Below are positions 45,669 to 55,800 of a stretch of 64,000 nt of DNA, in pieces. A program made the translations under genes and the position numbers. Origin of the DNA: Alviniconcha marisindica (Eukaryota; Mollusca; Gastropoda; Provannidae); assembly GCA_018857735.1 (NCBI GenBank), contig JABMCL010000732.1:1060001-1124000 (forward strand). The letters are read 5' to 3'. Within the stretch, counting starts at the first letter, position 1; the number at the start of each line of letters is the position of its first letter. The notes under the pieces were generated by a model. That model was not told the DNA's origin. It was given only the letters and a program-made list of their open reading frames with translations, and ran no database searches.

Positions 45669-47244
45669 TGAGTGAGTGTCTGAGTCGTTTGTTTGTGTGT
45701 GTGTGTGTGTGTGTGGTTGTGTGACTTTAAAGGAATAGCCTTTTCAGATCCAATGATCACAGTAGACATTTTTCAAACTGGTGTTACGTCTGTAAGGTGA
45801 CGAAAGTGGTTCATGGAAACCGGTCAGATAGTCACTGTAACTGGTTTGACACATAGCTGTTTATTATACTGCTACAACTGGTCAGAGCTCTACCAGCAAA
45901 TACTTTGCTCCTTTCAATGTCTAGAACCCCCCCACCCCCACCCCTCTCCCCACACCCCCCTCCACACACACACTGCACTCACTCTGTGCTACGCCTTTTT
46001 CTCTCTCTTTTTTGTTGTTGTTGTTGAGAACCAATCAAACAAAATAACAGCCAGTGCATTTGACCGGCTGCTGATTTTTCCCCCGATATGTGCTGATCGT
46101 ACTGGTTAACATAAACCCTGAGATTTAAATCGAAAATAACTCCCCGGGTGCTTCAGATAACAAGATCTTGATCTGCAGCAAAACTATTGAAAACATTTCC
46201 GAGGGAGGGCAGGAGGACCCTTGGGCAGAGATCCTTTCAGTACATTGGACCTGTCATCTGGAACTCTCTTCCTCTCTCTGTCACTAGTGTCAGCCATTTC
46301 TCTTCACTCTCTTCTTCTCTACTGTTTTTCTTTCCTCTCTTTTCTACCAACCTGTCACCAGTAACGCATGTATTTGTAGTGTGTATGTGTCTTCGTGTGT
46401 GCTTGGCCATCTGTGTGTGTTGGGGTGGGGGGGGGGGGGGGGGGGGGGGTGCGCTTGCATTTGTGTATGTGCATGTGTTCTTGCGCGTGCACTTGTATTT
46501 GTGATGAAATATGTGCATCTGTAGGCCTTTGTAAGCACCCTAGGTTCTTTACTCGATGGAATGCCATAAATAATCTACAACTATTACCATTGATTTAATA
46601 TTGATTTTATAAGTTGTCAGCATCACTGACGCTTTTGCTCATACCAGCGTTTTGCACTGTTTTCTGCATTTCAGTTTGAAGTCTCAAAAATGTGTTTGAT
46701 GTCAAGGATAAAACAGCGGAAGGTCTCAGTATTGCGTGCATGTCGTGTAAGATTTTATACATATTACAGGCCAACAGGTTTTTTGGTTGTTGTTTTGCCT
46801 TTAATTTTTTTAAATTTATTATTCATTATGTTTATCTCGTTGGAGTAAACATTGTTGAGGTATTGCAGTGCTCTAGAAAAGATGCGATCTACTTGGTTAA
46901 CCCCAAGCTTTTTATATAGCTATATAAAAAATTAAGCTCAGTTTAATTGGTAATTTTCTTACCCAATTAGCCAGCAAATGAAAACTAATGCTTTAGAAAA
47001 ATATTGACTAAAATTAGAAAAGAAAAATTCATACAAACATTTATTTTTACAGGAACTAAGCAGGTTAGTTCCTTTGAAGTGTACTTCAAGTTACAAAGGT
47101 GCAGTTTTGATTAAAGCAGTGTAAATCCTTGCATTTTAACGTCCTGTCAACTGTACAGACACCTTGGGATGAACCATGCACAGTGAAGAACATCTGTGGG
47201 AACCAAGCAATTTCAAAAATGAAGAGGACATTTGGGTGTTTGTT

Positions 47245-47276
<32 letters not shown>

Positions 47277-49613
47277 AGTTTTGTTTTGTTTTTTGTTTTT
47301 GTTGTTGCTTTGTTTTAGATTTGAGTACAATGAGACTGCTCAGAAAAGCATGCTTAGAAACAGCAGGAAATTGGAACTGCACTTTAACTGACAGTAAAAA
47401 TGTGCAGTCTGGGAAAGATTCTACTCATCAAATTTATATGAAATTAAAGCACATTATTATGTTCATTGTTGTTGCTGCCAGCGTTGTTGTTACTGCCAGT
47501 AACTCAAATACCCACACTGACGTTGTACACTCCTTTTGTTAGATTTAGCTACTGCAGTGATGATTGATTGGTTCCATCCTTGACCCCCTCCAGGATGTGT
47601 GTTGACCCCCACCAGGATGTGTGTTGACCCCCACCAGGATGTGTGTTGACCCCCACCAGGATGTGTGTTGACCCCCCCAGGATGTGTTGACCCCCACCAG
47701 GATGTGTGTTGACCCCCACCAGGATGTGTGTTGACCCCCACCAGGATGTGTGTTGACCCCCACCAGGATGTGTGTTGACCCCCACCAGGATGTGTGTTGA
47801 CCCCCACCAGGATGTGTGTTGACCCCCACCAGGATGTGTGTTGACCCCCTCCAGGATGTGTGTTGACCCCCACCAGGATGTGTGTTGACCCCCTCCAGGA
47901 TGTGTGTTGACCCCCACCAGGATGTGTGTTGACTCCCACCAGGATGTGTGTTGACCCCCACCAGGATGTGTGTTGACCCCCCCAGGATGTGTGTTGACCC
48001 ACCAGGATGTGTTGACCCACCAGGATGTGTGTTGACCCCCACCAGGATGTGTGTTGACACCAGTTTGTGTACCCACCAGGATGTGTGTTGACTCCCACCA
48101 GGATGTGTGTTGACCCCCACCAGGATGTGTTGACCCCCTCCAGGATGCATGTCAACCACCTTCAGGATTTGAGTTGACCCCCTCCAGGATGTGTTGACCC
48201 CCATCTCCCCTGCCCCTGGATGTGTACTCATCCCTTTCAGGCTTTGTGTTGCCCCCTCCAGGATTTGTGTAGACTCCTTTCAGGATTTGCCCCCTCCAGG
48301 CTTTGTGTTGACCCCTCCAGGATTTGTGTTGCCCCCTCCAGGATTTGTGTTGACTCCTTTCAGGATTTTTCCCCTCCAGGCTTTGTGTTGACCCCTCCAG
48401 GCTTTGTGTTGCCCCCTCCAGGATTTGTGTTGACCCTTTCAGGATTTGCCCCCTCCAGGATTTGTGTTGACCCCCTCCAGGATTTGTGTTGACCCTTTCT
48501 AGGATGTGTTGATCCTTTCCAGGATTTGTTTTGACCCCCTCCAGGATTGTGTTGACCAGACCCCCAGCAGGCTGTCTTAACCCCCTGCAGGATGTGTGTT
48601 GACCCTTTCCAGGATATATGTTGACCCATCCAGGATTTGTGTTGACCCTGTCCAGGATGTGTTGACCCCCACTGGGATGTGTTGACCCTTTTCAGGATAT
48701 GTGTTGACCCTATCCAGGATTTGTGTTGACCCTGTCCAGGATTTGTTGACCCCCACTGGGATGTGTTGACCCTTTCCAGGATATGTGTTGACCCCATCCA
48801 GGATGTGTGTTTACCCTTTCCGAGATTTGTGTTGACCCCCTCCATGATTTGTGTTGACAGAATGGTGTACCAGGAGTGATGGGCCTGTACATCATCATGA
48901 CTGTCCTCATTTTGTTTGGCGTTGTCATCTACTATGCCATCTTCTACACATACTTCTAGTAAGTCACAATCTCTTTTCTTTTGTCATTTAGTAACAAAAT
49001 AATAATAATAAAAGTATTTATAAACCGCAAAATCTTGCCTAAATACATAGATTAAAAGCGCATTTTTGTGAACTCATAGTTTTCTTTTTCGTTCCTTTGT
49101 TTTTTCCTCGTTTTTATGAATTAACATTGATTCACAGAGATATGCAAGTGTTGTGGTGGTTTAGGAAGGATTGATTTGATGATGTTGTGTCCTTAAAATT
49201 GATAAATGAGTAAATGAACAGATGCAGTGTACAACTGGATGTATGCAGGGAATGAATAAATTATTTATATGTGATTGTATAGCAATATGTGAGTTAATTA
49301 CATTTAAAAAAAGTGAATGCATAAAGGTAATCAACAGTTTTAAACACAAGAAGATAATAGAGCAATATTGTGATGGAGCTAGTGAACAAAATAGGATGAA
49401 AGCTGAGCAGGTAAATGATGAGAGAAGTTCGTAAGTTAAGGAATGAGCCTATGGTATGTTAATCATTACTTCTGTTCCTGTCTTTCCAGCACGGACACGT
49501 TTTCCGACTCCATAACTTACAACCCAACGCCGCAGTCCCGACACAGCATTAAACCCTACCAGCCTGACCTCCGCCACCGCCCACGATCCTCTCCTGCACC
49601 ACATCCAGACTGA
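41098..49613 (+). CDS. Single-pass membrane protein with one C2H2 zinc-finger-like motif (complete, 8 exons; unnamed)
   Basis: Spliced CDS: 41098-41124, 41253-41339, 42152-42358, 44005-44142, 44673-44733, 45537-45604, 48861-48958, 49490-49613, giving 269 residues. All introns are GT-AG with matching phases, and an in-frame TGA lies upstream of the ATG (41071-41073). Visible parts: signal peptide 1-20 (MFLSGLLHFVAVSVVCVVAG), a classical C2H2 spacing at Cys81, Cys84, His97, His102 (C-x2-C-x12-H-x4-H), further ectodomain cysteines at 24, 55, 113, 118, 123, 140, 152, 159, 181 and 186 (12 in total with the finger), one N-glycosylation sequon NET at 167, membrane span about 203-223, and a basic, proline-rich tail of about 40 residues. 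The predicted topology puts the finger outside the cytosol. I do not recognise a named family; function unknown. Confidence 0.87.
41253..41339 (+). CDS. C2H2 membrane protein, exon 2
   Basis: Acceptor CAATTGTTTCAG, donor TATGAG|GTTAGT; 29 codons, phase 0 both sides. It encodes the rest of the signal peptide, then ERGCDRGQSRLVRKVVYE. Confidence 0.85.
41825..41975 (+). repeat. Dispersed element E4, copy 2
   Basis: GTACCTCTGGTGGAGTTTAT through GTGCTAATTAACACCC; diverged copy of 2125-2265, in intron 2 of the membrane-protein gene. Confidence 0.8.
42152..42358 (+). CDS. C2H2 membrane protein, exon 3 (zinc-finger exon)
   Basis: Acceptor GTCTTTTGCAG, donor ATGGAA|GTGAGT; 69 codons, phase 0. It contains WYCHFCGKAF, YYLDLHFDNRH, a full C2H2 spacing, preceded by a charged segment SPVRDRYRTQETHKSVEDG. 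Confidence 0.92.
43420..43600 (-). mobile_element. LINE/SINE 3' tail, reverse orientation, with CA repeat
   Basis: Same tail as 25860-25970: on the minus strand TCTTTGTAAGTGCTCTGGGT and GGGGCACCATAAACAATC, ending in (ATT)n. A CA run adjoins at 43507-43555. Confidence 0.75.
43655..43808 (+). mobile_element. LINE/SINE 3' tail with (ATT)n, forward orientation
   Basis: CAGTGCTTTGAGCCGCAGG, GGCGCTTTACAAATTTCC and ATTATTATTATTATTATG, a typical non-LTR 3' end. It is head-to-head with the previous fragment. Confidence 0.7.
44005..44142 (+). CDS. C2H2 membrane protein, exon 4
   Basis: Acceptor ACTTAACTTTGCAG, donor TGTTCT|GTAAGT; 46 codons, phase 0. It encodes NSLCLADVCEVFRCDVIG, DYWDVALCLEDDM and RRC. 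A second in-frame acceptor 36 bp upstream (ATCTGCAG, exon from 43969) would add 12 residues; the downstream one has the better pyrimidine tract and was preferred. Confidence 0.82.
44673..44733 (+). CDS. C2H2 membrane protein, exon 5
   Basis: Acceptor TTTTCTTTGTTGAAG, donor ACAG|GTGGGT; phase 0 in, 1 out. It encodes AMVKSCVPSGLTENETRWLT including the NET glycosylation sequon. Confidence 0.85.
44740..45530. other. Intron 5 of the membrane-protein gene, with a 105-bp tandem duplication
   Basis: GGCTGGGGTATTGTACACAG, CACTTGTCATTTTCATCATC and TGGATGTTAGGAGAATA occur twice (45100-45185, 45205-45290). A GGTTTGAATCT B-box-like motif on the minus strand near 44880 may be a SINE remnant. No exon seen. 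Confidence 0.65.
45537..45604 (+). CDS. C2H2 membrane protein, exon 6
   Basis: Acceptor GTGTGTTCCAG, donor GACTTG|GTGAGA; phase 1 in, 0 out. It encodes DITMQELCSYLTCSKYWEV followed by PFDL. A GT microsatellite (45630-45716) follows within 26 bp. Confidence 0.88.
46140..46600 (+). mobile_element. 5'-truncated LINE fragment (reverse transcriptase end plus 3' UTR)
   Basis: Encodes RRTLGQRSFQYIGPVIWNSL followed by PLSVTSV, the non-LTR C-terminal block. It is followed by a GT/G-rich patch (G run at about 46422-46449) and the tail with CTTTGTAAGCACCC and ATGCCATAAATAATC. The same tail without coding part is at 25860 and 43420. Lies in intron 6 of the membrane-protein gene. Confidence 0.75.
46600..47560. 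other. Intron 6 of the membrane-protein gene, unique AT-rich part
   Basis: AT-rich, with a (GTT)n run at about 47243-47275 and a partial reverse E2 copy (AACGTCCTGTCAACTGTAC) at 47139-47157. No exon seen. Confidence 0.55.
47575..48858 (+). repeat. 20-21-bp minisatellite running into the exon 7 acceptor
   Basis: About 60 copies of CCAGGATGTGTGTTGACCCC or CCAGGATTTGTGTTGACCCC. The left part (47575-48060) is very regular and the right part degenerate. The last unit, CCATGATTTGTGTTGACAG, is itself the splice acceptor of exon 7 (AG at 48859-48860). Each unit offers a CCCCCTCCAG acceptor-like string. Long reverse-strand frames (about 220 codons) are artefacts. Confidence 0.94.
48861..48958 (+). 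CDS. C2H2 membrane protein, exon 7 (membrane span)
   Basis: Acceptor TTTGTGTTGACAG, donor TTCTA|GTAAGT; phase 0 in, 2 out. It encodes NGVPGVMGLYIIMTVLILFG and then VVIYYAIFYTYF, a single hydrophobic span. Retention of the intron would stop at once, because the split codon reads TAG. Confidence 0.9.
48960..49489. other. Intron 7 of the membrane-protein gene
   Basis: Unique AT-rich sequence; nothing further recognised. Confidence 0.6.
49490..49613 (+). CDS. C2H2 membrane protein, exon 8 (terminal)
   Basis: Acceptor CCTGTCTTTCCAG; phase 2 in; stop TGA 49611-49613. It encodes the cytoplasmic tail TDTFSDSITYNPTPQSRHSI, then a Pro/Arg-rich end (RHRPRSSPAPHPD). Confidence 0.88.
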
Positions 49614-49615
49614 TC

Positions 49616-49646
<31 letters not shown>

Positions 49647-49776
49647 GGGGGAGTGTGTGCTTAGGTGTATGTGTGTGCATGTGTTTCATCCTCATGACTG
49701 GTGTTTGCTCGATCCAAACTGATTTACAGTTTTTGGGTATGAATCTGAGACAGTGCAGTTCTTATAGAAGCTCCAG

Positions 49777-49822
<46 letters not shown>

Positions 49823-50034
49823 CATCCTCATGACTGGTGTTTACTGGATCCAAACTGATTAGTTTTTGTGTATGAACCTGAGACAGTGCAGTTCTTACAG
49901 AAGCTCCAGGTGTGTGTGTGTGTGTGGCAGGGTGTAGGCGTTTGTATGTGCATCCTCATGACTGGTGTTTACAGAATCCAAACAGATTGCTGTTTGTGTG
50001 TATGAACCCAAGACAGTACAGTTCTTACAGAAGT

Positions 50035-50066
<32 letters not shown>

Positions 50067-50510
50067 CGTGCACACACCCATCCTCATGACTGACTGGTGT
50101 ATACAGGATCCAAACTGATTGCCATTTGTGTGTATGAACTGGAGACAATGCAATTCTCATAGAAGCTTGTGTGTGTGGGCGTGGGCGTGCTTGTATGTGC
50201 GCGCGCTTCCTTGTGATTGTCTGGTGTAGATGGGATTCAATCTGATTGCTGTTTGTGTTTCTGAACTCCAAAACAATGCAATTCTCAAAGAAGCTCTGTT
50301 CGTGCATGCGTGTTTGTGTTTATTCTCGTGACTGGTAAATCCAGACTGATTGTGTAGACTGGTGAATCCAGACCAAGTGTGTGTACATGTTTGCTTGCGC
50401 ATGTGTGTGTGTGATCATCACAACTGCTGTACGCTGAATACAGACTGATTGCTGTTTGTGTATATATATCTGAGACTGAGCAGTTCTCACAGTCAATGTG
50501 TGTGTGTGTG
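49614..50510 (+). repeat. About 130-150-bp tandem array starting at the stop codon of the membrane-protein gene
   Basis: Six degenerate units with a GT run, CATCCTCATGACTGGTGTTT, GGATCCAAACTGATT, TGAGACAGTGCAGTTCT and AGAAGCTCCAG. The ATCCA(A/G)ACTGAT block matches the end of the coding region and stop (ATCCAGAC TGA TCGTGTG). The array would be part of the 3' UTR if the transcript runs on. Confidence 0.85.
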
Positions 50511-50519
50511 GTGGTGGTG

Positions 50520-51310
50520 GGGGGGTTGTGGTACATGTGTGCACAAAACTTTCACTCACAACAATTTACAAGATAAGCATATTGTGGGAACCGCTGTTTC
50601 TCTTCATTGTTTATTTTGTTTACCAGCACAGTACACTCTTCAACAACAAATCTCATGGTGATTGTTTTCAATTTTAAAACAGCATGCACCCATGGCACTT
50701 GGTTTCTCTGTCAGTGTACGTATGCAATATCCACCTCCAGCACACACATGCACTGACACACATGCACTCATCCGCTCGCATGCACCGGCAAATCTTTCAG
50801 ACACATGGGCAATGCCTCACTTTTGTTTGTTCGACCTTGCACATCGTCAATCAGTCATTCTAGCTCTTGGCAATATATTAATGAGCATTTTTCTGGAAGA
50901 TAATACACAACTTGCATTCTTGCAATTATACTTTCATCATTTACACACAATAATGGGCACACACAGCTGTAATGAAAGACATTCTGGGAATCTCTACGCA
51001 ACGAATCACTCTTGTCTGTTGCAAACTATCCATTACTTTTGCCACAGAACAATACCTGGTAAGTCGACCTTTAGTCACATCAGGGCAAAAGAAGATGTAT
51101 TCAGTCACATGTCAAACTCGCGTTCACCGTCCACGATATGCATCACTTGTAATACCTGAAGACAACTGGGAAACGAGTTGAATGCAACTGGCTCTGCAAA
51201 ATCGGAAAATGGTGCACGCATTTTGGGGGGGTGGGGGGGGCTGTGTCAAACTTTGACCAGGAATGCAGAAATCTGGCAGCAGGCCAAGCTATATTCTGAC
51301 CCATAACAAA
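50520..51310. other. Convergent intergenic region, no gene seen
   Basis: Non-repetitive sequence between the + strand membrane-protein gene and WDR59. TTTATT at about 50608 is a possible minus-strand AATAAA, more than 2 kb from the WDR59 stop. A 165-codon + frame (50662-51159) has no family resemblance or codon character that I can support. Confidence 0.45.
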
Positions 51311-51319
51311 GGGGGGTTT

Positions 51320-51690
51320 AATTTCTGCCTGCATAGTGCCCTAGAGAAGTTTCCCTGAGTTGGGGCGCTGTCTGGAGAGTGACGGGAATGACCAGGCAGA
51401 CATGTGTTTCATCACAAACACCTCCCAAAGACTTCCACAACTCTGAGCGGGGGAAGCATTTAGTTCGTGTTCGAGGCGAAAACGCTGTGACTGCTAAATT
51501 CCAATTTCTGCACTTTGAACGAGTCAGTGCGCACACAGCCGTTACTATGCATGTGAATGCACATGGGGTCTCTAAGTACAAAGCAAGAGAGATCTCTGCA
51601 CCCAAAGTGGACTCTGTGAGAAAAACTCCTGCCACACCCCAGAGTTGAACCTGGGCTGACACTCGACCAACTGAGCTACAACCTGTCCAA
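51320..51690 (-). mobile_element. tRNA-headed SINE-like element 2
   Basis: Minus strand from 51688: GACAGGTTGTAGCTCAGTTG (A box), then CCAGGTTCAACTCTGGGGTG (B-box-like), then a non-tRNA body with AGAGATCTCTCTTGCTTTGT and CGTTTTCGCCTCGAACACG. Same plan as 14210-14440 but a different head and body. Confidence 0.75.
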
Positions 51691-51716
51691 TCCTGGTGTG
51701 ATGAAAAAACAAGTAT

Positions 51717-51772
51717 GTAAGTAAGCTGGTGTTTTATGCCCAGTCAACCGGCACGGTTATATCAGGGCGAGA
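51717..51772 (+). repeat. Short dispersed element E1
   Basis: GTAAGTAAGCTGGTGTTTTA, TGCCCAGTCAACCGGCACGG, TTATATCAGGGCG; nearly complete copy. A second copy lies at 51980-52022 (TTTTACGCCCAGTTAACCAG), same orientation. Confidence 0.88.
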
Positions 51773-52029
51773 TGAAAAAACAAAAAAAACAAAAAAAAAC
51801 TAAAACGAGTGTATTCCAACCTCAAGTACAACATGTGGCACATTTTGTCACCATCATGCAGCCATTGTACTTTTTTAACTCAATTATCAGTACATGCGAT
51901 AATATGTGTGTGAGACAAGCAGAGAAAGAGAAAATCAGACAGAGTAAATGAGAGAGAGAGAGAAAAAAAGAGTAATATTGATGTTTTACGCCCAGTTAAC
52001 CAGTATGGTTATATCGGGGCAAAGTGAGA

Positions 52030-52701
52030 AAAAGAGACAGTATAAAAGTAAAAGCAATAAAGATCAATGAAACAAAATAACGTCCAGTGATTCAAATGTG
52101 TTGCACCAGTTGTGTGCAGTCGTTGAAATTAATCGTGCAGCAAGTGAACACGGGCTTTTGTCAAGCTGTGACCTTTCCAGTCATCACTGACCGTGGTTGG
52201 ATTTTTCCAGGAAAAGATTCCGGCCGTCTACAAGACTTGGGTCCCAGCAGTGCTGATGCTCTGCAACAGTGCTCTTGCATCACGCAGGTTTCAACGACGG
52301 AAATTCATTTCAATGAGGTTGCTCGGATGTTCTGTGCACCGGTCCAGTAATGAAGTCTAAACCAATGCTTTCTTTCGCGATTTCATTGCGTCGCCACGCC
52401 GCATCACAACGGCGCAAACTATCTCGTCCGGTCAGCCGTGCTGGATCGCAGTGACTGCAGTTTTCAGAAGTTTCAGTTGTGCAAACTGATCTGTCCCAAC
52501 CAGCGGGGCAGACTGTCAGCGGCACTGTTCTGTATCATGCGTCACTTGCATCCAGGAATCTGGCACTGGCGCAACGGGTAGGGGTGCACAGCAGTCGTGG
52601 TGCATCGGTGCTTGGCCTTCTTCCGTCCTGAGGCCTCTGATGTTACACCTGTGACATCTCCAACTGTGACGCCACACATGTGACACGTCGGGGACACAGT
52701 C
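52030..52701 (-). other. Presumed WDR59 3' UTR and flank
   Basis: Non-repetitive sequence directly downstream of the WDR59 stop on the minus strand. No polyadenylation signal was identified with confidence. Frames here (for example 52087-52350 on +) match nothing recognised. Confidence 0.4.
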
Positions 52702-52835
52702 CTAGACGGCGAAGAAGTTCTCCTTCATGCAGCTGCAGCCACAGCCGGTGGGACAGACCGTCTGGGAGACGAACCACTCCATCATGTGACCCGTGTGACC
52801 GCCATGTCCACACACCAGGCAGAAGTTGGACAGAC
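52702..52835 (-). CDS. WDR59: WDR59 terminal exon
   Basis: Acceptor TGCGCTGCAG; phase 1 in; stop TAG at 52702-52704. It encodes LSNFCLVCGHGGHTGHMMEW then FVSQTVCPTGCGCSC and ends KENFFAV. The Cys/His ligands of the zinc module are all present. Confidence 0.96.
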
Positions 52836-55800
52836 CTGCAGCGCACACAACACAGCTTCACTCGTTATTCTAACAAGGGGTGGACCTGGTAAACATGCAC
52901 AGCCTTTAAAACCGCTTCAATAGTCAACTAATCACTTTTCATCTTAGAACTGGAACCCAAAACAAACGTTTGTGGCACTTTCTGCATGTGCTACTATCAA
53001 GATAATGCTGAAACCATCAATACTGCTTAAATGACACACAAATGACATTACTTGTGGGGTGGTGAAATATACACACCACTGGAGTAACTGCTATTTGCAG
53101 GGTCAAATACACCTTCATCACAGCTCCCATTGCAACATGCTCAGAAAGGTCACCCACCTCGCACACCCATGTGGCAGATGGAGTAAATAAGAGCAGAGAC
53201 AGGTGTGACCTGCATAAAATTGGCAGCGGTTACCCACCTCGCACACCAATGTGGCAGATGGAGTAAGTGAGAGCAGAGAGAGGTTACCCACCTCACACAC
53301 CCATGTGGCAGATGGAGTAAGTGAGAGCAGAGAGAGGTTGGTTACCCACCTCACACACCCATGTGGCAGATGGAGTAAGTGAGAGCAGAGAGAGGTCACC
53401 CACCTCACACACCCATGTGGCGATATTGAGGGAGTAGATGGTGATGGGGCAGAGAGAGGTTACCCACCTCACACACCCATGTGGCAGATGGAGTAAATGA
53501 GAGCAGAGAGAGTTATCCACCTCGCACACCGATGTGGCAGATGGAGTAAATGAGAGCAGAGAGAGTTATCCACCTCACGCACTGATGTGGCAGATGGAGT
53601 AAATGAGAGCAGAGAGAGTTATCCACCTCACACACCCATGTGGCAGATGGAGGTTACCCACCTTACACACCCATGTGGCAGATGGAGTATATGAGAGCAG
53701 AGAGAGGTGTGACCTGCATAAAGTTGGCATTGGTTACCCACCTTGCACACCAATGAGACAGATGGAGTAAAAGAGAGCAGAGAGAGGAGTGACCTGCATA
53801 AAATCGGCAGCGGTTACCCACCTCGCACACCGATGTGGCAGATAGAGCACCGCAGGGCCGGATACTTGCACCAGCTGCATTGTGGGCCACGCATCTCCCG
53901 CCCACAGTGGTGGCACACCACCGCAAACTCTGCAACAGACATTGAAATTTACACTCCTAACATTTTGACATTACATCGCAACAGGCACAGCAATTTATAG
54001 TTGTGTCCGACATCCACTGCAAACACAGCAACAGGCACAGCAAGTTATAGTCGTGTCTGACATTTGACTGTGTCTATGAACTTTCCGACACTCTCTAGCT
54101 GGTCTAGAGTCATGGTGATAAATCTGACTGTGAACTTGCCAACACTCTCTAGCTGCTCTAGAGTCACAGTGATAAAGTTGACTGTGTGTCTATCAACTTA
54201 CCAACACCCTCGTGCTGGTCTACAGTCACAGTGATAAATCTGACTGTGAACTTGACACCCTCCTGCTGGTCTACAGTCACAGTGATAAATCTGACTTGTC
54301 TATGAACTTAGTGACACCCCCTGCTGGTCTAAAGTCACAGCAATAAATTTGACTCTGCCTATGAACTTGACATGCTCCTGCTGGTCTAGAGTCACAGTAA
54401 TAAATCTGACTGTGCCTATGAAAATACCAACACCCTCCTGCTGGTCTACATAGTCACAGTGATAAATCTGTGTCTATGAACTTACAACACCCTCCTGCTG
54501 GTCTAAAGTCATGGTGAGAAACTTGACTGTGCCTATGAACTTGACATCCCCCCTGCTGGTCTACAGTCAATGATAAATCTGACTGGGTCTATGAATTTGA
54601 CACACTCCCACTGGTCTACAGTCACAGTGGTAAATCTGACTGTGCCTATGAACTTGACACGCTCCTGCCGGTCTACAGTCACAGTGGTAAATCTGACTGT
54701 GCCTATGAACTTGACATGCTCCTGCCGGTCTACAGTCACAGTGGTAAATCTGACTGTGTCTATTAACTTACCAACACCCTCCTGCTGGTCTACAGTCACA
54801 GTGATAAATCTGTGTCTATGAACTTACTGACACCCTCCAGCTGGTCTAAAGTCACAGTGATAAATTTGACTGCGGCTACAAACTTGACATCCTCCTGCCG
54901 GTCTGCAGTCACAGTGATAAATCTGTCTATAAACTTGACACCCTCTTGCTGGTCTAAAGTCAAATCTGACTGTGCCTATGAACTTACTCTCCTGCTGGTC
55001 TAAAGACATGGTGATAAATCTGACTGTGTGTATGAACTTACCAACACCCTTGTGCTGGGGTAGCGTTGTGCTGATAAACTTGAGTATGACAGCACGTTGG
55101 TTGAACAGTCGCCAGTTGTACAGGATGTTGGAGTAGGCCAGCTTGTAGCGGTCATACTGCTCCCACATGTCGGGGTCCAGCATTCTGATTGAACAAACAA
55201 TGCATGGATACAGTCACACACACACTGATACAGTTGCACACACAACAGAAGTGGATGTAGCAGTCACATTGCTCCAGCATGCAAGTTCAGCATTTAACTG
55301 AGAAACGCATGAACCCAATTCAATACAGATACTACCCGATTTCAATATCCCCAACAAACACACTTTTATTTTCAGCCCTGCGACACTGGCAATGAACTGG
55401 TGCTGAAGGAGCAGGTCATTTGTATATTAATGCCCAGTCAAGTGTGTAGGGGACATCAGGGCAGTAATGTAATGTAAAGTATTTGTAAGGTGCTTACACC
55501 TAACGTGAGCCTGAAGCGCACAATACAAAAGCAATACGATCAACAAAATATATACACAACCTAAGCGCAGTGAACCCTACTAATTATATAAATTAATACA
55601 CTACAACACTTCCTTCAACATCTTTCTCATTACACCAGCACACACTATGCTATGGAAGAAGAGTGTCAGGCAGGACTAGGGCAAGTTGATCAGTGCAAGG
55701 CAAAAAAGCCTCCAGATTTTGTATCCACACACCACGGGTTAGCTGCAGCTCCTTCAGCCTATGTGGTTTGCAACCCCCCCCCCCCCCCCCCCCCTGAACT

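Noticed and set aside
47490..48845. Frames of more than 220 codons on the minus strand, a GGGQHTSWW-like repeat.
   Set aside because: Antisense of the 20-21-bp minisatellite in intron 6 of the membrane-protein gene.
50662..51159. 165-codon + frame as a gene.
   Set aside because: No recognisable domain or splice structure; composition like intergenic DNA, between convergent genes.
53118..53935. Reverse frames with repeated HLPHGCVRWVT-like units, looking like a repeat protein.
   Set aside because: They are the wrong frame of the duplicated WDR59 exon end and donor.
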